Notes: generated from the letters alone by a model not told the origin. DNA of 64,000 nt from CAWJMF01 sp963843945 (GCA_963843945.1 CAWJMF010000006.1:124001-188000), one strand, 5' to 3'; counted from the stretch's first letter, positions 8,714 through 18,954 are shown. Numbers and translations: made by a program.

Positions 8714-9469
8714 GTGGATGAGGTGTTCAAAGCCCTGGCCGACCCGACGCGGCGGACTCTGCTCGATGCACTCTATGAGGAAGACGGACAGACCCTCGGA
8801 GCGCTCGAGGCACGTTTTCCCTCGATGACCCGCTTCGGCGTGATGAAGCACCTCAGGCAGCTCGAGGAAGCGGGCCTCGTCGTCAGCAAGCGCCGCGGCC
8901 GCCAGAAGCTGCACTTTCTCAACCCCATTCCGATCCGGCTCGTCCACGACCGCTGGGTCAGCAAATACGCCGAGCCCTGGGCCGCGGCGCTCAGCGGCCT
9001 CAAGACGACATTGGAGAGTTCGATGGAGAAAGTTTTCGAGATCTACATTCGCACGACGCCCGAGCGCCTCTGGCAAGCCCTGACGGATCCGGAGATTCGC
9101 GGCAAGTATACGTTCGGCGTGCAGACCGAGTCGGACTGGACGCCCGGCTCCCGCTACGAGATGCGCCACCCGAAGGCGCCCGGGCTCCTAGGCGAGGGCA
9201 CGAACCTCGAGGTCGACCCGCCGCACAAGCTCGTGCAGAGCTACAACGCCCTGTGGAGCGACGACGTGAAACGCGAAGGGACGTCGCGCGTAACCTACGA
9301 GATCGAACCGGTCGGCGACTCGTGCTGCCTCACCATCACGCACGATCAGCTGCGCGAAGGCGCCAACTCGCAGATCTACGGCGGGTGGCCGATGATTCTC
9401 TCCGGCCTCAAGACGTGGCTCGAGACGGGCGAGCTGCTAACGACGCCGGGTTCGCGGATGTACGCCTAA
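8714..9469 (+). CDS. ArsR-type HTH regulator fused to SRPBCC (AHSA1) domain
   Basis: A 251-residue protein with two domains. Residues 1-85 form an ArsR-like winged helix (VFKALADPTRRTLLDAL, then MTRFGVMKHLRQLEEAGLV as the recognition helix). Residues about 104-245 form an AHSA1/SRPBCC ligand-binding domain (EIYIRTTPERLWQALTDPE and the closing MILSGLKTWLETGE). These domains are more often separate, overlapping genes, as at 57234-58041 in this window. A hydrophobic ligand in the START-like cavity may control DNA binding. The GTG at 8714 is the start because the promoter ends six bases upstream; earlier in-frame sequence is antisense to the hydratase gene. Confidence 0.85.
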   Translation: MDEVFKALADPTRRTLLDALYEEDGQTLGALEARFPSMTRFGVMKHLRQLEEAGLVVSKRRGRQKLHFLNPIPIRLVHDRWVSKYAEPWAAALSGLKTTLESSMEKVFEIYIRTTPERLWQALTDPEIRGKYTFGVQTESDWTPGSRYEMRHPKAPGLLGEGTNLEVDPPHKLVQSYNALWSDDVKREGTSRVTYEIEPVGDSCCLTITHDQLREGANSQIYGGWPMILSGLKTWLETGELLTTPGSRMYA

Positions 9470-9498
9470 GGAGATCAAGCGAGATGACAAAGCACATT

Positions 9499-9532
9499 CC
9501 GGCAGCGTCCATCGTTTGACGGACGCTGCCGG
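9499..9532. terminator. Strong hairpin between convergent genes
   Basis: CCGGCAGCGTCC and GGACGCTGCCGG form a perfect 12-bp stem with a 10-base loop, between the end of the ArsR-SRPBCC gene (+) and the end of isocitrate lyase (-). Its position and symmetry suggest a bidirectional terminator. There is no T-tract on either side. Confidence 0.6.
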
Positions 9533-9541
9533 AGTGAGCGG

Positions 9542-10834
<1,293 letters not shown>

Positions 10835-11144
10835 GGCGGTGTGATCCTCTCGAGCGGCTGAATGGTCGAGCCTTCTTCCATCATTGGCTGGGTATTCCTC
10901 GATCGATGGCGGGGGCGGACTCCATCTAAGTAGCAAGCATCCAAGCAGGCCCTTTTCGAGGTCAACTCCGGCTCCCGGAGGCTCTTCTCGCCCCAGTACC
11001 CAGTCGAGCTAGCTGGACCCGAGCGTCAGCCGGCGCACGCGGCCGCAGTGGCCTCGATGCAAAGCGCAGCGCAGACCCGTTGCGAGGGACAATGGATCTC
11101 GCGGAAATGCTTAGCGGGCTCTTACGGTATGAGCCGCGCTGCCG
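10835..11144. other. 310-base gap upstream of aceA
   Basis: Non-coding stretch between the aceA start and the end of the acyl-CoA ligase gene, both on the minus strand. It should hold the aceA promoter and the ligase terminator. A minus-strand TTGACC is present near 10957-10962 but no convincing -10 at the right distance was found. A small hairpin CTCCGG-CTC-CCGGAG lies at 10966-10980. No open reading frame looks real. Confidence 0.5.
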
Positions 11145-12797
11145 TTAGGCGCCGCCGAGCAAGTCCTTATACTGTTCGCGCAAGTCGCGTTTGAGGAACT
11201 TGCCGACGCCCGTGCGCGGGATCGCGTCGACGAAGATCACGCGATCTGGAATCATCCACTTGACGACGCGTTCGCCGATCCAAGCTTGCAACGACGCTTC
11301 GTCGACGCTCTTGCCTTCGCGTAAGACGGCGATGGCCACCGGGCGCTCGACCCATTTGGGATGCGGCAATCCGATGACCGCGGCTTCCTTGATCGCCGGA
11401 TGTCCCATGATCAGATTCTCGAGATCGACGCTCGAGATCCACTCGCCGCCGGACTTGACGAGATCTTTCGAGCGGTCGACGAGCTGCAGGTAGCCGTGCT
11501 CGTCAATCGTGCAGACGTCGCCGGTGTGAAACCAGCCGTCTTTGAACGACGGATGCGGTTCGTCGACGCGATAGTAGCTGCCCGTGACGGCGGGCCCGCG
11601 AACCCACAGCGCGCCGGCCGTTTTGCCGTCGCGCGGCACGTCGTTGCCTTCCTCGTCGAGCAGTTTCCAGGCAACCAGCGGCGTAAAGCGGCCCTGCTTG
11701 AGCAGCACTTCGCGCCGCTTCTCGGGCGCCGCATCCTCGAGTTCGGGATGCAGCCGCGAGGTCGTGCCGATCGGGCTCATCTCCGTCATGCCCCAGGCGT
11801 GCATCACGCTGATGCCGCGCTTGTCGAGATCGTCGAAGAGCGAAGGCGGAACGGCGGACCCCCCGATCACGAGCGATTTGAGCGTCGGAAGAAACGCGTT
11901 GCGTTTCTCGAGTTCGTCGCGTACGGCGAGCCAAACCGTCGGCACGCCGAGGGAAAGCGTCACGCCCTCGCTTTCGACGAGCTCGATGATGCTGTGCGGA
12001 TCGAGCTTCGAGCCGGGCATGACGAGCTTGGCTCCGACCATCGGCGCGAGATATGGGACGCCCCACGCGTTGACGTGAAACATCGGCACGACCGGCAAGA
12101 CGCAGTCGCGCTGCTGGATGTTGATGGCGTCGGCGAGGCCGGCTGCAAAGGCGTGCAGCACGCTCGAGCGATGCGTGAACACGACACCCTTCGGGTCGCC
12201 CGTGGTCGCCGAGGTGTAGCAGAGGATGGCCGCCGTGCGCTCGTCGAGCTCCGGCCAATCGAACGTCTCCGGTTGGGCCGCAAGCAGAGCCTCGTAGTCG
12301 AGGCCGCCCGGCAGCTCGGCGGCGCCGGGTCCCATGACGACGAAGGGCCGCGCGAACTGCGGCATGGTCGCGGCTGCCCGCGCCACTGCCGGCGCGAGCG
12401 ACGAATCGACGAAGATCAGCTTATCGTCGGCATGCTGGAACGCCCAGCAAACCTGTTCGGGGAAGAGCCGGATGTTCGTCGTGTGGAGCACGGCACCGAT
12501 CATCGGCACCGCGTAGTACAGCTCGAGATGGCGGTGCGTGTTCCAGCCGAACGAAGCCACCCGGTCGCCCGGACGGATGCCGAGCTCTACGAGGACGTTG
12601 GCGAGCTGGGCGACGCGCTTGCCGAAGTCGCGATAGGTGTAGCGGAAGATCGAACCGTCGTCGAGGCGCGAGACGAGCTGCCGGTTCGCGTGATTGCGCT
12701 GGGCGTGCTCGAAGATCCAGCGCACGGTGAGCGGGACGTCCATCATCGTTCCGAAAATCGCACTTGTCGGGTCGAGCTTTGGCGCGAACGTCTTCAT
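11145..12797 (-). CDS. Medium/long-chain fatty-acyl-CoA ligase
   Basis: A 550-residue ANL-superfamily adenylating enzyme. The P-loop-like motif CYTSATTGDPKGVVFTHRS, the A5 segment HAWGMTEMSPIG, the A7 HTGDVCTIDEHGYL and the C-terminal catalytic lysine region RTGVGKFLKRDLRE are all intact. It activates a fatty acid to the acyl-AMP and then the acyl-CoA. The sequence type is close to medium-chain or 3-methylmercaptopropionate-CoA ligases, which pair functionally with the long-form acyl-CoA dehydrogenase at 4634-6460. The ATG at 12797 starts 15 bases after the preceding DUF885 gene, so the two may be co-transcribed. Confidence 0.92.
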   Translation of the reverse strand: MKTFAPKLDPTSAIFGTMMDVPLTVRWIFEHAQRNHANRQLVSRLDDGSIFRYTYRDFGKRVAQLANVLVELGIRPGDRVASFGWNTHRHLELYYAVPMIGAVLHTTNIRLFPEQVCWAFQHADDKLIFVDSSLAPAVARAAATMPQFARPFVVMGPGAAELPGGLDYEALLAAQPETFDWPELDERTAAILCYTSATTGDPKGVVFTHRSSVLHAFAAGLADAINIQQRDCVLPVVPMFHVNAWGVPYLAPMVGAKLVMPGSKLDPHSIIELVESEGVTLSLGVPTVWLAVRDELEKRNAFLPTLKSLVIGGSAVPPSLFDDLDKRGISVMHAWGMTEMSPIGTTSRLHPELEDAAPEKRREVLLKQGRFTPLVAWKLLDEEGNDVPRDGKTAGALWVRGPAVTGSYYRVDEPHPSFKDGWFHTGDVCTIDEHGYLQLVDRSKDLVKSGGEWISSVDLENLIMGHPAIKEAAVIGLPHPKWVERPVAIAVLREGKSVDEASLQAWIGERVVKWMIPDRVIFVDAIPRTGVGKFLKRDLREQYKDLLGGA

Positions 12798-12812
12798 CCT
12801 GCATCCCTCACT

Positions 12813-14564
12813 TTAAAGAAGGTGGCCGTCGTCGTCGGCTCCGAGCATGGTCTTGCGGGCGATCGCCAGCGGGGGGTCGCCGTGAGCCAAAAGCTGGTCG
12901 TGAAAGAGTTCCAGGGAGTACTTGCTTCCCATTTTCTTTTGGAAATCGGTACGCAGCTTGAGGATCTCCAGCTTGCCAAGGGTGTAATATCCATATAACG
13001 GGCTCTGCGTTCCGCGCAGGGCCTCGCGCCGCGAGGTCTCCTCGCTCATGAAGGCGTTGTCCTCGAAGAACTTCGTGGCCGCCTCGAGCGTCATGTCGGC
13101 GGTGTGTTCGCGAAGCCCGACGAGATAGCGGCACTCCCGCTGGAGAGCCAGCTGCAGCTGCGCCAGGCGGACGCGCGGGTCGCCGTTACCCCAACCCTCG
13201 TCGACCATCATCTGCTCGTCGTAGTGGGCCCAGCCTTCCGAGAACGAGGGACTCGAGATGAGCCGCCGGATCAGGGAGAGATGCTCGGTGCGGTCGATTG
13301 TAAAATTGACGTAGTGTCCGGGCATCACTTCGTGCAGCGTGACGATCGGAAAGGCGTAGACGTTGAAAAACGCCAGGTGCTGCTCTTTTCGAGCCGGGCT
13401 CCAGTCGGGCTCGATCGGCGTCACGTTGTAGTAGGCTTCGGTCGCCGTCTTTTCGAGCGGACCCGGCGTATTCATCGATGCGAAGCTCGTGGCGCGCGCG
13501 AACTCGGGCGTCGGGACGACCTTGACGTCGTCGCTGCCGGGCGGCAGCGTGACGATATGGTGTGCGATCACGAAAGCGCGCAGCTTGCCGATGTCGTCGC
13601 TCGCCTCGCGCAACAGCGCGTCGGAGCTGGGGTGATCGAGCCCGAGCGAGAGCGCGACTTCTTGCGGCGACTTCGACGGGTCGATCTGTCTTGCGGTCTC
13701 GACGAAATCCGCTTTCGAGCGGGCCAGCGCCGCCTCGCCGACGCGCTCGTAGGCAGCGAGCGGGATCGGGGTCAGTTCTTGCAAGGCGAGCATTCGCTCG
13801 AAGAGCTTCGGCCCGAGCGCGAAGGTGCCGCTGGGGTGCGCGAAGATCCCCGCTTCGAGCGCCTGCCCAAACTCGCGCAGCGCGGCCAGCGTCGCGTCGT
13901 TGGCCGCTTTGAAGTCGGCGCGCGAGGCCGGATCCTCGAGGGGAGCGACCGCGGCGGGAACGACCGTCGCGAAGAAGTCGATCGTTCCCGCGATGTTGCG
14001 CCGCGAAATCTCGGCGGTCACCGGGTCGACGGAGGTGAGGTTCGCCTTGCCCGCGGCGAGCAGCCCCGGAAGTTGCCGCTCGCGCAGGATGACGTCGCGC
14101 AGCCGGACCTTGGCAGGCGCGAAGTTTCGCGCGACGAGCGAGTACACGGCCTCGGCCGCGTCCGTCGTATAGGTACTCGGGTCGTGGCGCCACAGCTCGC
14201 GCGTCTGAAGCTGCAGCAGCTCGCGGTCGAGCTTGGCGCCGAAGATCTCCGCGTCGTCCGCGCTCACGGCGCCGTACGAAGTCGGATCGATCGCGGCCAA
14301 CTGCCCGCGAACGCGTCGCGCCAGCGCGATGCGGTCCGCATAACCCTGCGCGCTGTAATCGCCGACCTTGTCGTCGTAATCGTGAACTCCGACGCGGGTC
14401 GCGTGGATCGGCTCGAGCTTCCAGAGTGCGTCGAAGTATTGGTTCGCGAGCGCGTCCAAGCGCTGATCGCCGAGCGGGCGCGCCTCCTGTGCGCCGAGCG
14501 GCACCGACAGCAGCGCGGCGAGCGCGACGCTCGCTCCGGCGCGACGGAGCGCCGCGCTTCGCAC
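12813..14564 (-). CDS. Exported DUF885 family metallopeptidase-like protein
   Basis: About 583 residues beginning with a signal peptide (VRSAALRRAG, then a hydrophobic core ending near PLGAQEA). The body matches DUF885, a family with a thermolysin-like zinc motif: TLHEVMPGHYVNF supplies HExxxGH and FSEGWAHYDE a downstream glutamate. It is probably a secreted or periplasmic peptidase; no substrate is known for most members. The GTG at 14564 is chosen because TGAGGAG lies 7 bases upstream and the signal peptide begins there; the longer frame is shadow sequence. It follows the stop of the small upstream gene by four bases. Confidence 0.85.
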   Translation of the reverse strand: MRSAALRRAGASVALAALLSVPLGAQEARPLGDQRLDALANQYFDALWKLEPIHATRVGVHDYDDKVGDYSAQGYADRIALARRVRGQLAAIDPTSYGAVSADDAEIFGAKLDRELLQLQTRELWRHDPSTYTTDAAEAVYSLVARNFAPAKVRLRDVILRERQLPGLLAAGKANLTSVDPVTAEISRRNIAGTIDFFATVVPAAVAPLEDPASRADFKAANDATLAALREFGQALEAGIFAHPSGTFALGPKLFERMLALQELTPIPLAAYERVGEAALARSKADFVETARQIDPSKSPQEVALSLGLDHPSSDALLREASDDIGKLRAFVIAHHIVTLPPGSDDVKVVPTPEFARATSFASMNTPGPLEKTATEAYYNVTPIEPDWSPARKEQHLAFFNVYAFPIVTLHEVMPGHYVNFTIDRTEHLSLIRRLISSPSFSEGWAHYDEQMMVDEGWGNGDPRVRLAQLQLALQRECRYLVGLREHTADMTLEAATKFFEDNAFMSEETSRREALRGTQSPLYGYYTLGKLEILKLRTDFQKKMGSKYSLELFHDQLLAHGDPPLAIARKTMLGADDDGHLL

Positions 14565-14568
14565 GGCG

Positions 14569-14802
14569 CTACTCCTCAGTTTCGTGCAAATGCAGATGCG
14601 TGCCGTCTTCGGCATCGTCGAGGACTTCGCGCGCTTCGGCGAGGACCGCGGCCGAGAGCTCCTGCGAGCCGCTGACGGTTCCGTCCTCAGCCAAGAAATC
14701 GAGCTCGCCCCAATCTTCCCACGTCTCGAGCGGCTCACCGTCGACCTCGACGGGAAACCTCACGCAGAACCCCTGCTCGAGGTGCAGGCCCGCGACCATC
14801 AC
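14569..14802 (-). CDS. Small acidic hypothetical protein
   Basis: A protein of about 77 residues, strongly acidic toward its end (REVLDDAEDGTHLHLHETEE), with no membrane segment. Its last codons carry the ribosome-binding site of the DUF885 gene, four bases downstream, so the two are coupled. The ATG at 14802 is used, but the frame reads sensibly for about 35 more codons upstream (RIGVYYQTSYGTLWKDGTY) without a usual start codon, so the real N-terminus may use a rare start. No family is recognised. Confidence 0.5.
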   Translation of the reverse strand: MMVAGLHLEQGFCVRFPVEVDGEPLETWEDWGELDFLAEDGTVSGSQELSAAVLAEAREVLDDAEDGTHLHLHETEE

Positions 14803-14941
14803 GCGAGTCCCGCGGGGGAAGTACGTCCCGTCTTTCCATAGTGTGCCGTAGCTGGTTTGATAATAGACGCCGATTCGTATCGCTTCGATCGTTCCAGGCT
14901 CCTTCGAGCTTTCTGCCCGATACTTTTAGCCACGCCCAGCC

Positions 14942-14970
14942 TTGAGTCTTTGCGCGCCTGCGAGTATCCT
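14942..14970 (+). promoter_or_regulatory. Putative leaderless promoter of the Nudix gene
   Basis: TTGAGT (14942-14947), a 17-base spacer and TATCCT (14965-14970) end six bases before the GTG start at 14977. This is the same promoter-to-start distance as at the ArsR-SRPBCC gene. No Shine-Dalgarno sequence precedes the GTG, which supports a leaderless mRNA. Confidence 0.5.
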
Positions 14971-14976
14971 CGGCGG

Positions 14977-15540
14977 GTGGACGCAGAGCGCGAGGGACCC
15001 TGGAAGATCGTCGAATCCGAGCTCGTCATCCAGACGCGGCACCTTCGGCTGCGTCGCGACACGGTCGAGCTTCCCGGCGGTCAGCGCGTGGCCGACTACT
15101 TCGTGCGCGAGTCGCGCGGCTTCAGCGTCGTCTTCGCGCTGACGCGCGACGAGCGCGTCGTCCTCGTACGTCAATACAAGCACGGCATCGGCCAGAGCCT
15201 TTTGGAACTGCCGGCCGGGGCGATCGACCCAGACGAGACGCCGATCGCGTGCGCGCGGCGCGAGCTTGCTGAAGAGACGGGCTACGCCGCCGAACCCGAC
15301 GAGCTCGAGCACGTCGGTTCGTTCGTGTACGATCCGACCAGCTCCAATACGCGCTATCATCTGTTCTTGGCGCGCGACTGCCGGGCGGCCGGGCGGCAAA
15401 AGCTCGATCCAACCGAAGCCATCACCGTCGAACTGGCGACCCTCGAGGAAGTCCGCCGCTTCGTCCGGGATGGGACGATCGAGGTCGGCGCCCACGTCGC
15501 CTCCATCTATTACACGCTCGACCGGCTGGGCAAATTATAG
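14977..15540 (+). CDS. Nudix hydrolase (ADP-ribose pyrophosphatase type)
   Basis: A 187-residue Nudix protein. The Nudix box runs from GAIDPDETPIACARREL through AEETGY with all of the conserved G, E, RE and EE residues. An N-terminal strand region (WKIVESELVIQTRHLRLRRD) and a C-terminal SNTRYHLFLA segment are typical of NudF-like ADP-ribose or nucleoside-diphosphate-sugar pyrophosphatases. It would hydrolyse ADP-ribose to AMP and ribose 5-phosphate. The GTG at 14977 is preferred on homology; the frame is open to 14857 but that part is unconserved. Confidence 0.85.
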   Translation: MDAEREGPWKIVESELVIQTRHLRLRRDTVELPGGQRVADYFVRESRGFSVVFALTRDERVVLVRQYKHGIGQSLLELPAGAIDPDETPIACARRELAEETGYAAEPDELEHVGSFVYDPTSSNTRYHLFLARDCRAAGRQKLDPTEAITVELATLEEVRRFVRDGTIEVGAHVASIYYTLDRLGKL

Positions 15541-15550
15541 GCTCGCGACC

Positions 15551-16309
15551 CTAAGGACCGGGCCGCCGGTGACGTTTCGCCGGCGCGAGCGAGCCCAGCG
15601 CGCCGCGCAGCACCGCCAGCGATCCGAACGGGTAGACGAGTTCCGCGCTGCTCGCTACGACGTGCGCCTCGCCTTGCGTCACGTTCCATCTGCCGAGCGC
15701 AGCGGCGAAATCGCCGGAGAGCACATCGAGTCCGGCCGAGTACGGATTGAGCGCCGGTACCACGACGAGACGCTCGCCGGCGACGAAGGCCGGAACGCTC
15801 GCGCCGGCGCTCACGTGCAAGCTTGGGTGGAGGTGGCCGATCAGGCTGCGCCGGGTCAACTCGGGGGTGCCGTCGCCGTGCACCAGCAGCCACCCGTCAC
15901 GGACGATGGAGCGAACCGTTTCGCCGAGCACGGCGAAAGCGCGCGAACGTCCCTCGTGATTGCCGGCGACGAGCGTGACCGCGCACAGCTCGCGCAGACG
16001 GTCGAGGCCGGCGCGCACCGTGCGCGCCGCCCCCTCATTCATTCGTGGTCCGTGCACGACGTCGCCCAGGAAGACGATCTCTGCCGCGGAGTTGCGCTGC
16101 GCAGTCTGCATCACGCGGGCGACAATTTCCGCGGTGCTCCAGAGCGGGAGCGCGCCGCCGATCACGTCCTCGTAGGCGAGGTGGGCGTCGGCTGCAACCA
16201 AGGCGCGCGCGGCGGGCAGCCAGGCAAGACCGGACGGAAGCGCGACGACGCCGTCGGCGAGCGGGTGGCTCTCGCAGGCGTGGACGGGCCCGCGCAGCGG
16301 CGCTTTCAG
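15551..16309 (-). CDS. pdeM: PdeM-like metallophosphoesterase (ligase-associated repair)
   Basis: Calcineurin-like phosphoesterase of up to 252 residues with VAADAHL, FLGDVVHG, AGNHEG and GHLHP metal-binding motifs. This subfamily and its position directly after an Lhr helicase match the ligase-associated DNA damage response nuclease PdeM, which acts with Lhr and LigD-like enzymes. The first ATG/GTG/TTG in frame is a TTG at 16201, but that removes a conserved N-terminal part (VVALPSGLAWLPAARALV). The frame is open to a CTG at 16309 which overlaps the lhr stop as CTGA, so a CTG start with translational coupling is proposed. It is convergent with the Nudix gene. Confidence 0.8.
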   Translation of the reverse strand: MKAPLRGPVHACESHPLADGVVALPSGLAWLPAARALVAADAHLAYEDVIGGALPLWSTAEIVARVMQTAQRNSAAEIVFLGDVVHGPRMNEGAARTVRAGLDRLRELCAVTLVAGNHEGRSRAFAVLGETVRSIVRDGWLLVHGDGTPELTRRSLIGHLHPSLHVSAGASVPAFVAGERLVVVPALNPYSAGLDVLSGDFAAALGRWNVTQGEAHVVASSAELVYPFGSLAVLRGALGSLAPAKRHRRPGP

Positions 16310-18948
16310 CGTGCCGCCGATTCGAAAAGCGGTCCGAGTGCGGGCAAATGCGGCCGGTCTTCACCCACCAGTGCCAGCACGCGCTCGTGCAACGCTTCGA
16401 TCACGTTCGCGCGATCGTCGATCGCGAACGAATCCCCGAAACTCGACGTGACGATTCCGAACGCAAAGGGCGATGCCGCCGGCGGGTGCAGCACGCGCGT
16501 GCGACCCGTTTCCAAGCGGCACAGCTGCGCGAGTGCAGCCGGCGCGTCGAGCACGTCGCGCGTCACGTAGCGGATCGTTTCCTGCAACAGCGGGAAGCCG
16601 GGGTCCGCTTCAAACAACCGGTCCAGAATCTTCTCGCTATTCCAGCGCAGGCTCGCGCGGCGCAGCGTCCGGCCGCCGGCACGACGCAGGACGAGCAACC
16701 CCGTATTCGCGACGTGGCGGAAGTGCGTGCGCAGGAGGTTCGAGCCGCGTAAGCCCGCCAGTAAATCCCGCTCGAAATCGCGCGCGTGCAACAGAGCGGC
16801 CCACGCGGCGTCCGGCAGCGTCTTGCGCGCGGGCAGCGCGACCAGAAACCCGTTGTCGTCGGTCGAAAGCTGCGTGTCGGCGCCGATCTCGCGAAAGATA
16901 CGGGCCGCAACGACGCGCGCCAGCGCTTCGTTCGCGCGCCGCCCCGCGCAGATGTGAAAGATCGCATGCTGCCTGCGATCCATCCGATAGATCTCGATCA
17001 AGGCTTTGCCTTCGGCCGGGACGTCGGAGATCGCCAGCTGCTGCGCGACGTACCGCACCACGTGGGCCGCCTCGAACGCTTCGAGACCGTAGCGATGCGC
17101 CAGCCACTCGTGCGCCTCGCGCGAGTTCCCGTCGCGCAAACGCTGCGCGAGACCGCTGCGCAGCGCGCCGACCTCGGCCGCGAGCAGACTCGGCACGCCT
17201 TTGACGTGCGAGCTCCAGACCGGCACGTTCGGCCGTCCCGCGAACGGTTCGACGGTGATGCCGGCTGCCCGCAGTTCGCGAACGCGGAACGTCCTGCCGC
17301 CGAGCAACATGACGTCGCCGGGCTTCAGACCGGCGGCGAAGGCTTCCTCGACTCGGCCGATGGTGCCGCCGCCGCGCGTTCCGACCGCGACTTGCGATTC
17401 GTCCGGGATCGTGCCGGCGTTTTCGAAGAACGCCGCGCAAACTTCACGACCGAGTCCGTAAAGCGCCTCGCCGTCGATGCCTAAGCGCCGAGCGTGCGCT
17501 TCGTCCGGCCCGGCGCCGCCGCCGGAAAGGTAGGCCGCGCAGCGGCGGATCTCGTGCTCGTCGAGGTTGCGAAAGGGGAAGGCGCCACGCGCCAAGCGCA
17601 GCGCTTCTTCAAAGGGAAGGCGGCGGTCGTAGCACACGCTCATCACGAGCCACTGCGCCAAGACGTCGAGCGGGCACTCCGGGATCGCGACCTCCTCGAG
17701 CCGGCCCTCGGCGATGCAGCGTTTCGTCGCGGCAGCTTCGATCAGATCGTCGCGATCCTGCGCCACGATGACCCCGTCGGCCACGGCACCGGGACGGTGT
17801 CCGGCGCGCCCGATACGCTGGAGCGCCGGCGTCATGCCGCGAGCGCCGCCCACGATGCAGACGCGATCGACGTACCCGATGTCGACGCCCAACTCGAGGC
17901 TCGAGCTGCACACGACCGCGTGCAGCTCGCCGGCCCGCAACTGCGCCTCGACGCGATGCCGCAGGTTCCGCTCGAGCGCGCTGTGGTGAATGCCGATTTT
18001 GGCGTCGCTGCGCGGCCGCGGTTTTGGATCCTCGCCGACGGCTTCCGTGGGGCTGTCCGCGATTTGCGCCATCTCGTGCGCCAGCCGTTCTGCTTGGCTG
18101 CGCACGTTGGCGAAGACGAGCTGCGTGCGCACGTCGCGTCCCAGCTCGACGCAGCGCTCGGCGATTTTCGCGAGCGGCGCCATCGCCCCCGCGAACGGCG
18201 CGCTGACGCCGACTCGGATCGAACGCAGACCGCGCTTGTCGACGATCGTGCAGGTGCGGTTCGTCCCGGCCAGCAGCTGCGCTACCCGTTCGAGCGGAGC
18301 GACCGTCGCCGACAAGCCGACGCGGGTGAGCGGTTTGGCGCATAGCGCCTCGAGCGACTCGAGGCAGAGCGCGAGATAGGCGCCGCGCTTGTTGCCGGCC
18401 AGCGCGTGGATTTCGTCGACGATGACCGTTTCGATGCTGCGCAAATGCTTGCGATAGGATTCCATGGCGAGCATCAGGGCGAGCGACTCCGGCGTCGTAA
18501 GCAAGATGTGCGGCGGCCGGCGTAGCATGAAGCGGCGCTCTTCGAGCGGCGTATCGCCGGTGCGCACGCCGGTCCGAATGAAGCGCTCGCGTAGGCGGCC
18601 GCCGCGCCGGCTCGCGCGTTCCGAATTCGGACGCTCGAGCAGCCCCATTTCGCGCAGCGGGCGCCGTACGTTATGTTCGACGTCGTACCCCAGCGCGCGC
18701 AGCGGTGAAATGTAGAGGGCGCGCGGGCGCGGGAAAAGCTCGTCGCGATCCCGCTGTTCGGCGAGCCGGCTCATGACCGGCAAGAAGGCGGCCAGCGTCT
18801 TCCCGGTCCCGGTCGGCGAAGCGATCAGATGGCTTTGGCCGGATAAACCGAGCGGCAACGCCGCCTGCTGCGGAGGGGTTGCACTGCTTAAGTGTTCGTC
18901 GCACCAAGCCGCCACGGCCGGGTGCAGCGCTTCGAACGCGGGATCCAC
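16306..18948 (-). CDS. Lhr-like DEXH-box helicase
   Basis: An 880-residue superfamily 2 helicase. Walker A SPTGTGKT (residues 44-51), DEIH box, LSATVA motif III, and helicase C motifs SSLELGVDIG and QRIGRAGHRPG are intact, followed by the winged-helix and Lhr-core C-terminal domain. Length matches the Lhr-core form found with PdeM rather than the ~1500-residue enterobacterial Lhr. It would translocate on single-stranded DNA and unwind duplexes during repair. It is the first gene of a two-gene unit with the PdeM-like gene; LigD/LigC and the exonuclease partner are not in the window. Confidence 0.93.
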   Translation of the reverse strand: MDPAFEALHPAVAAWCDEHLSSATPPQQAALPLGLSGQSHLIASPTGTGKTLAAFLPVMSRLAEQRDRDELFPRPRALYISPLRALGYDVEHNVRRPLREMGLLERPNSERASRRGGRLRERFIRTGVRTGDTPLEERRFMLRRPPHILLTTPESLALMLAMESYRKHLRSIETVIVDEIHALAGNKRGAYLALCLESLEALCAKPLTRVGLSATVAPLERVAQLLAGTNRTCTIVDKRGLRSIRVGVSAPFAGAMAPLAKIAERCVELGRDVRTQLVFANVRSQAERLAHEMAQIADSPTEAVGEDPKPRPRSDAKIGIHHSALERNLRHRVEAQLRAGELHAVVCSSSLELGVDIGYVDRVCIVGGARGMTPALQRIGRAGHRPGAVADGVIVAQDRDDLIEAAATKRCIAEGRLEEVAIPECPLDVLAQWLVMSVCYDRRLPFEEALRLARGAFPFRNLDEHEIRRCAAYLSGGGAGPDEAHARRLGIDGEALYGLGREVCAAFFENAGTIPDESQVAVGTRGGGTIGRVEEAFAAGLKPGDVMLLGGRTFRVRELRAAGITVEPFAGRPNVPVWSSHVKGVPSLLAAEVGALRSGLAQRLRDGNSREAHEWLAHRYGLEAFEAAHVVRYVAQQLAISDVPAEGKALIEIYRMDRRQHAIFHICAGRRANEALARVVAARIFREIGADTQLSTDDNGFLVALPARKTLPDAAWAALLHARDFERDLLAGLRGSNLLRTHFRHVANTGLLVLRRAGGRTLRRASLRWNSEKILDRLFEADPGFPLLQETIRYVTRDVLDAPAALAQLCRLETGRTRVLHPPAASPFAFGIVTSSFGDSFAIDDRANVIEALHERVLALVGEDRPHLPALGPLFESAAR

Positions 18949-18954
18949 TGCGCC

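Noticed and set aside
11361..12998. Long plus-strand frame of 545 codons
   Set aside because: Exactly antisense to the acyl-CoA ligase gene; Arg/His/Asp-rich translation typical of GC-rich shadow frames, with no domain.
13104..14675. Plus-strand frame of 523 codons
   Set aside because: Antisense to the DUF885 gene, whose motifs and signal peptide are clear.
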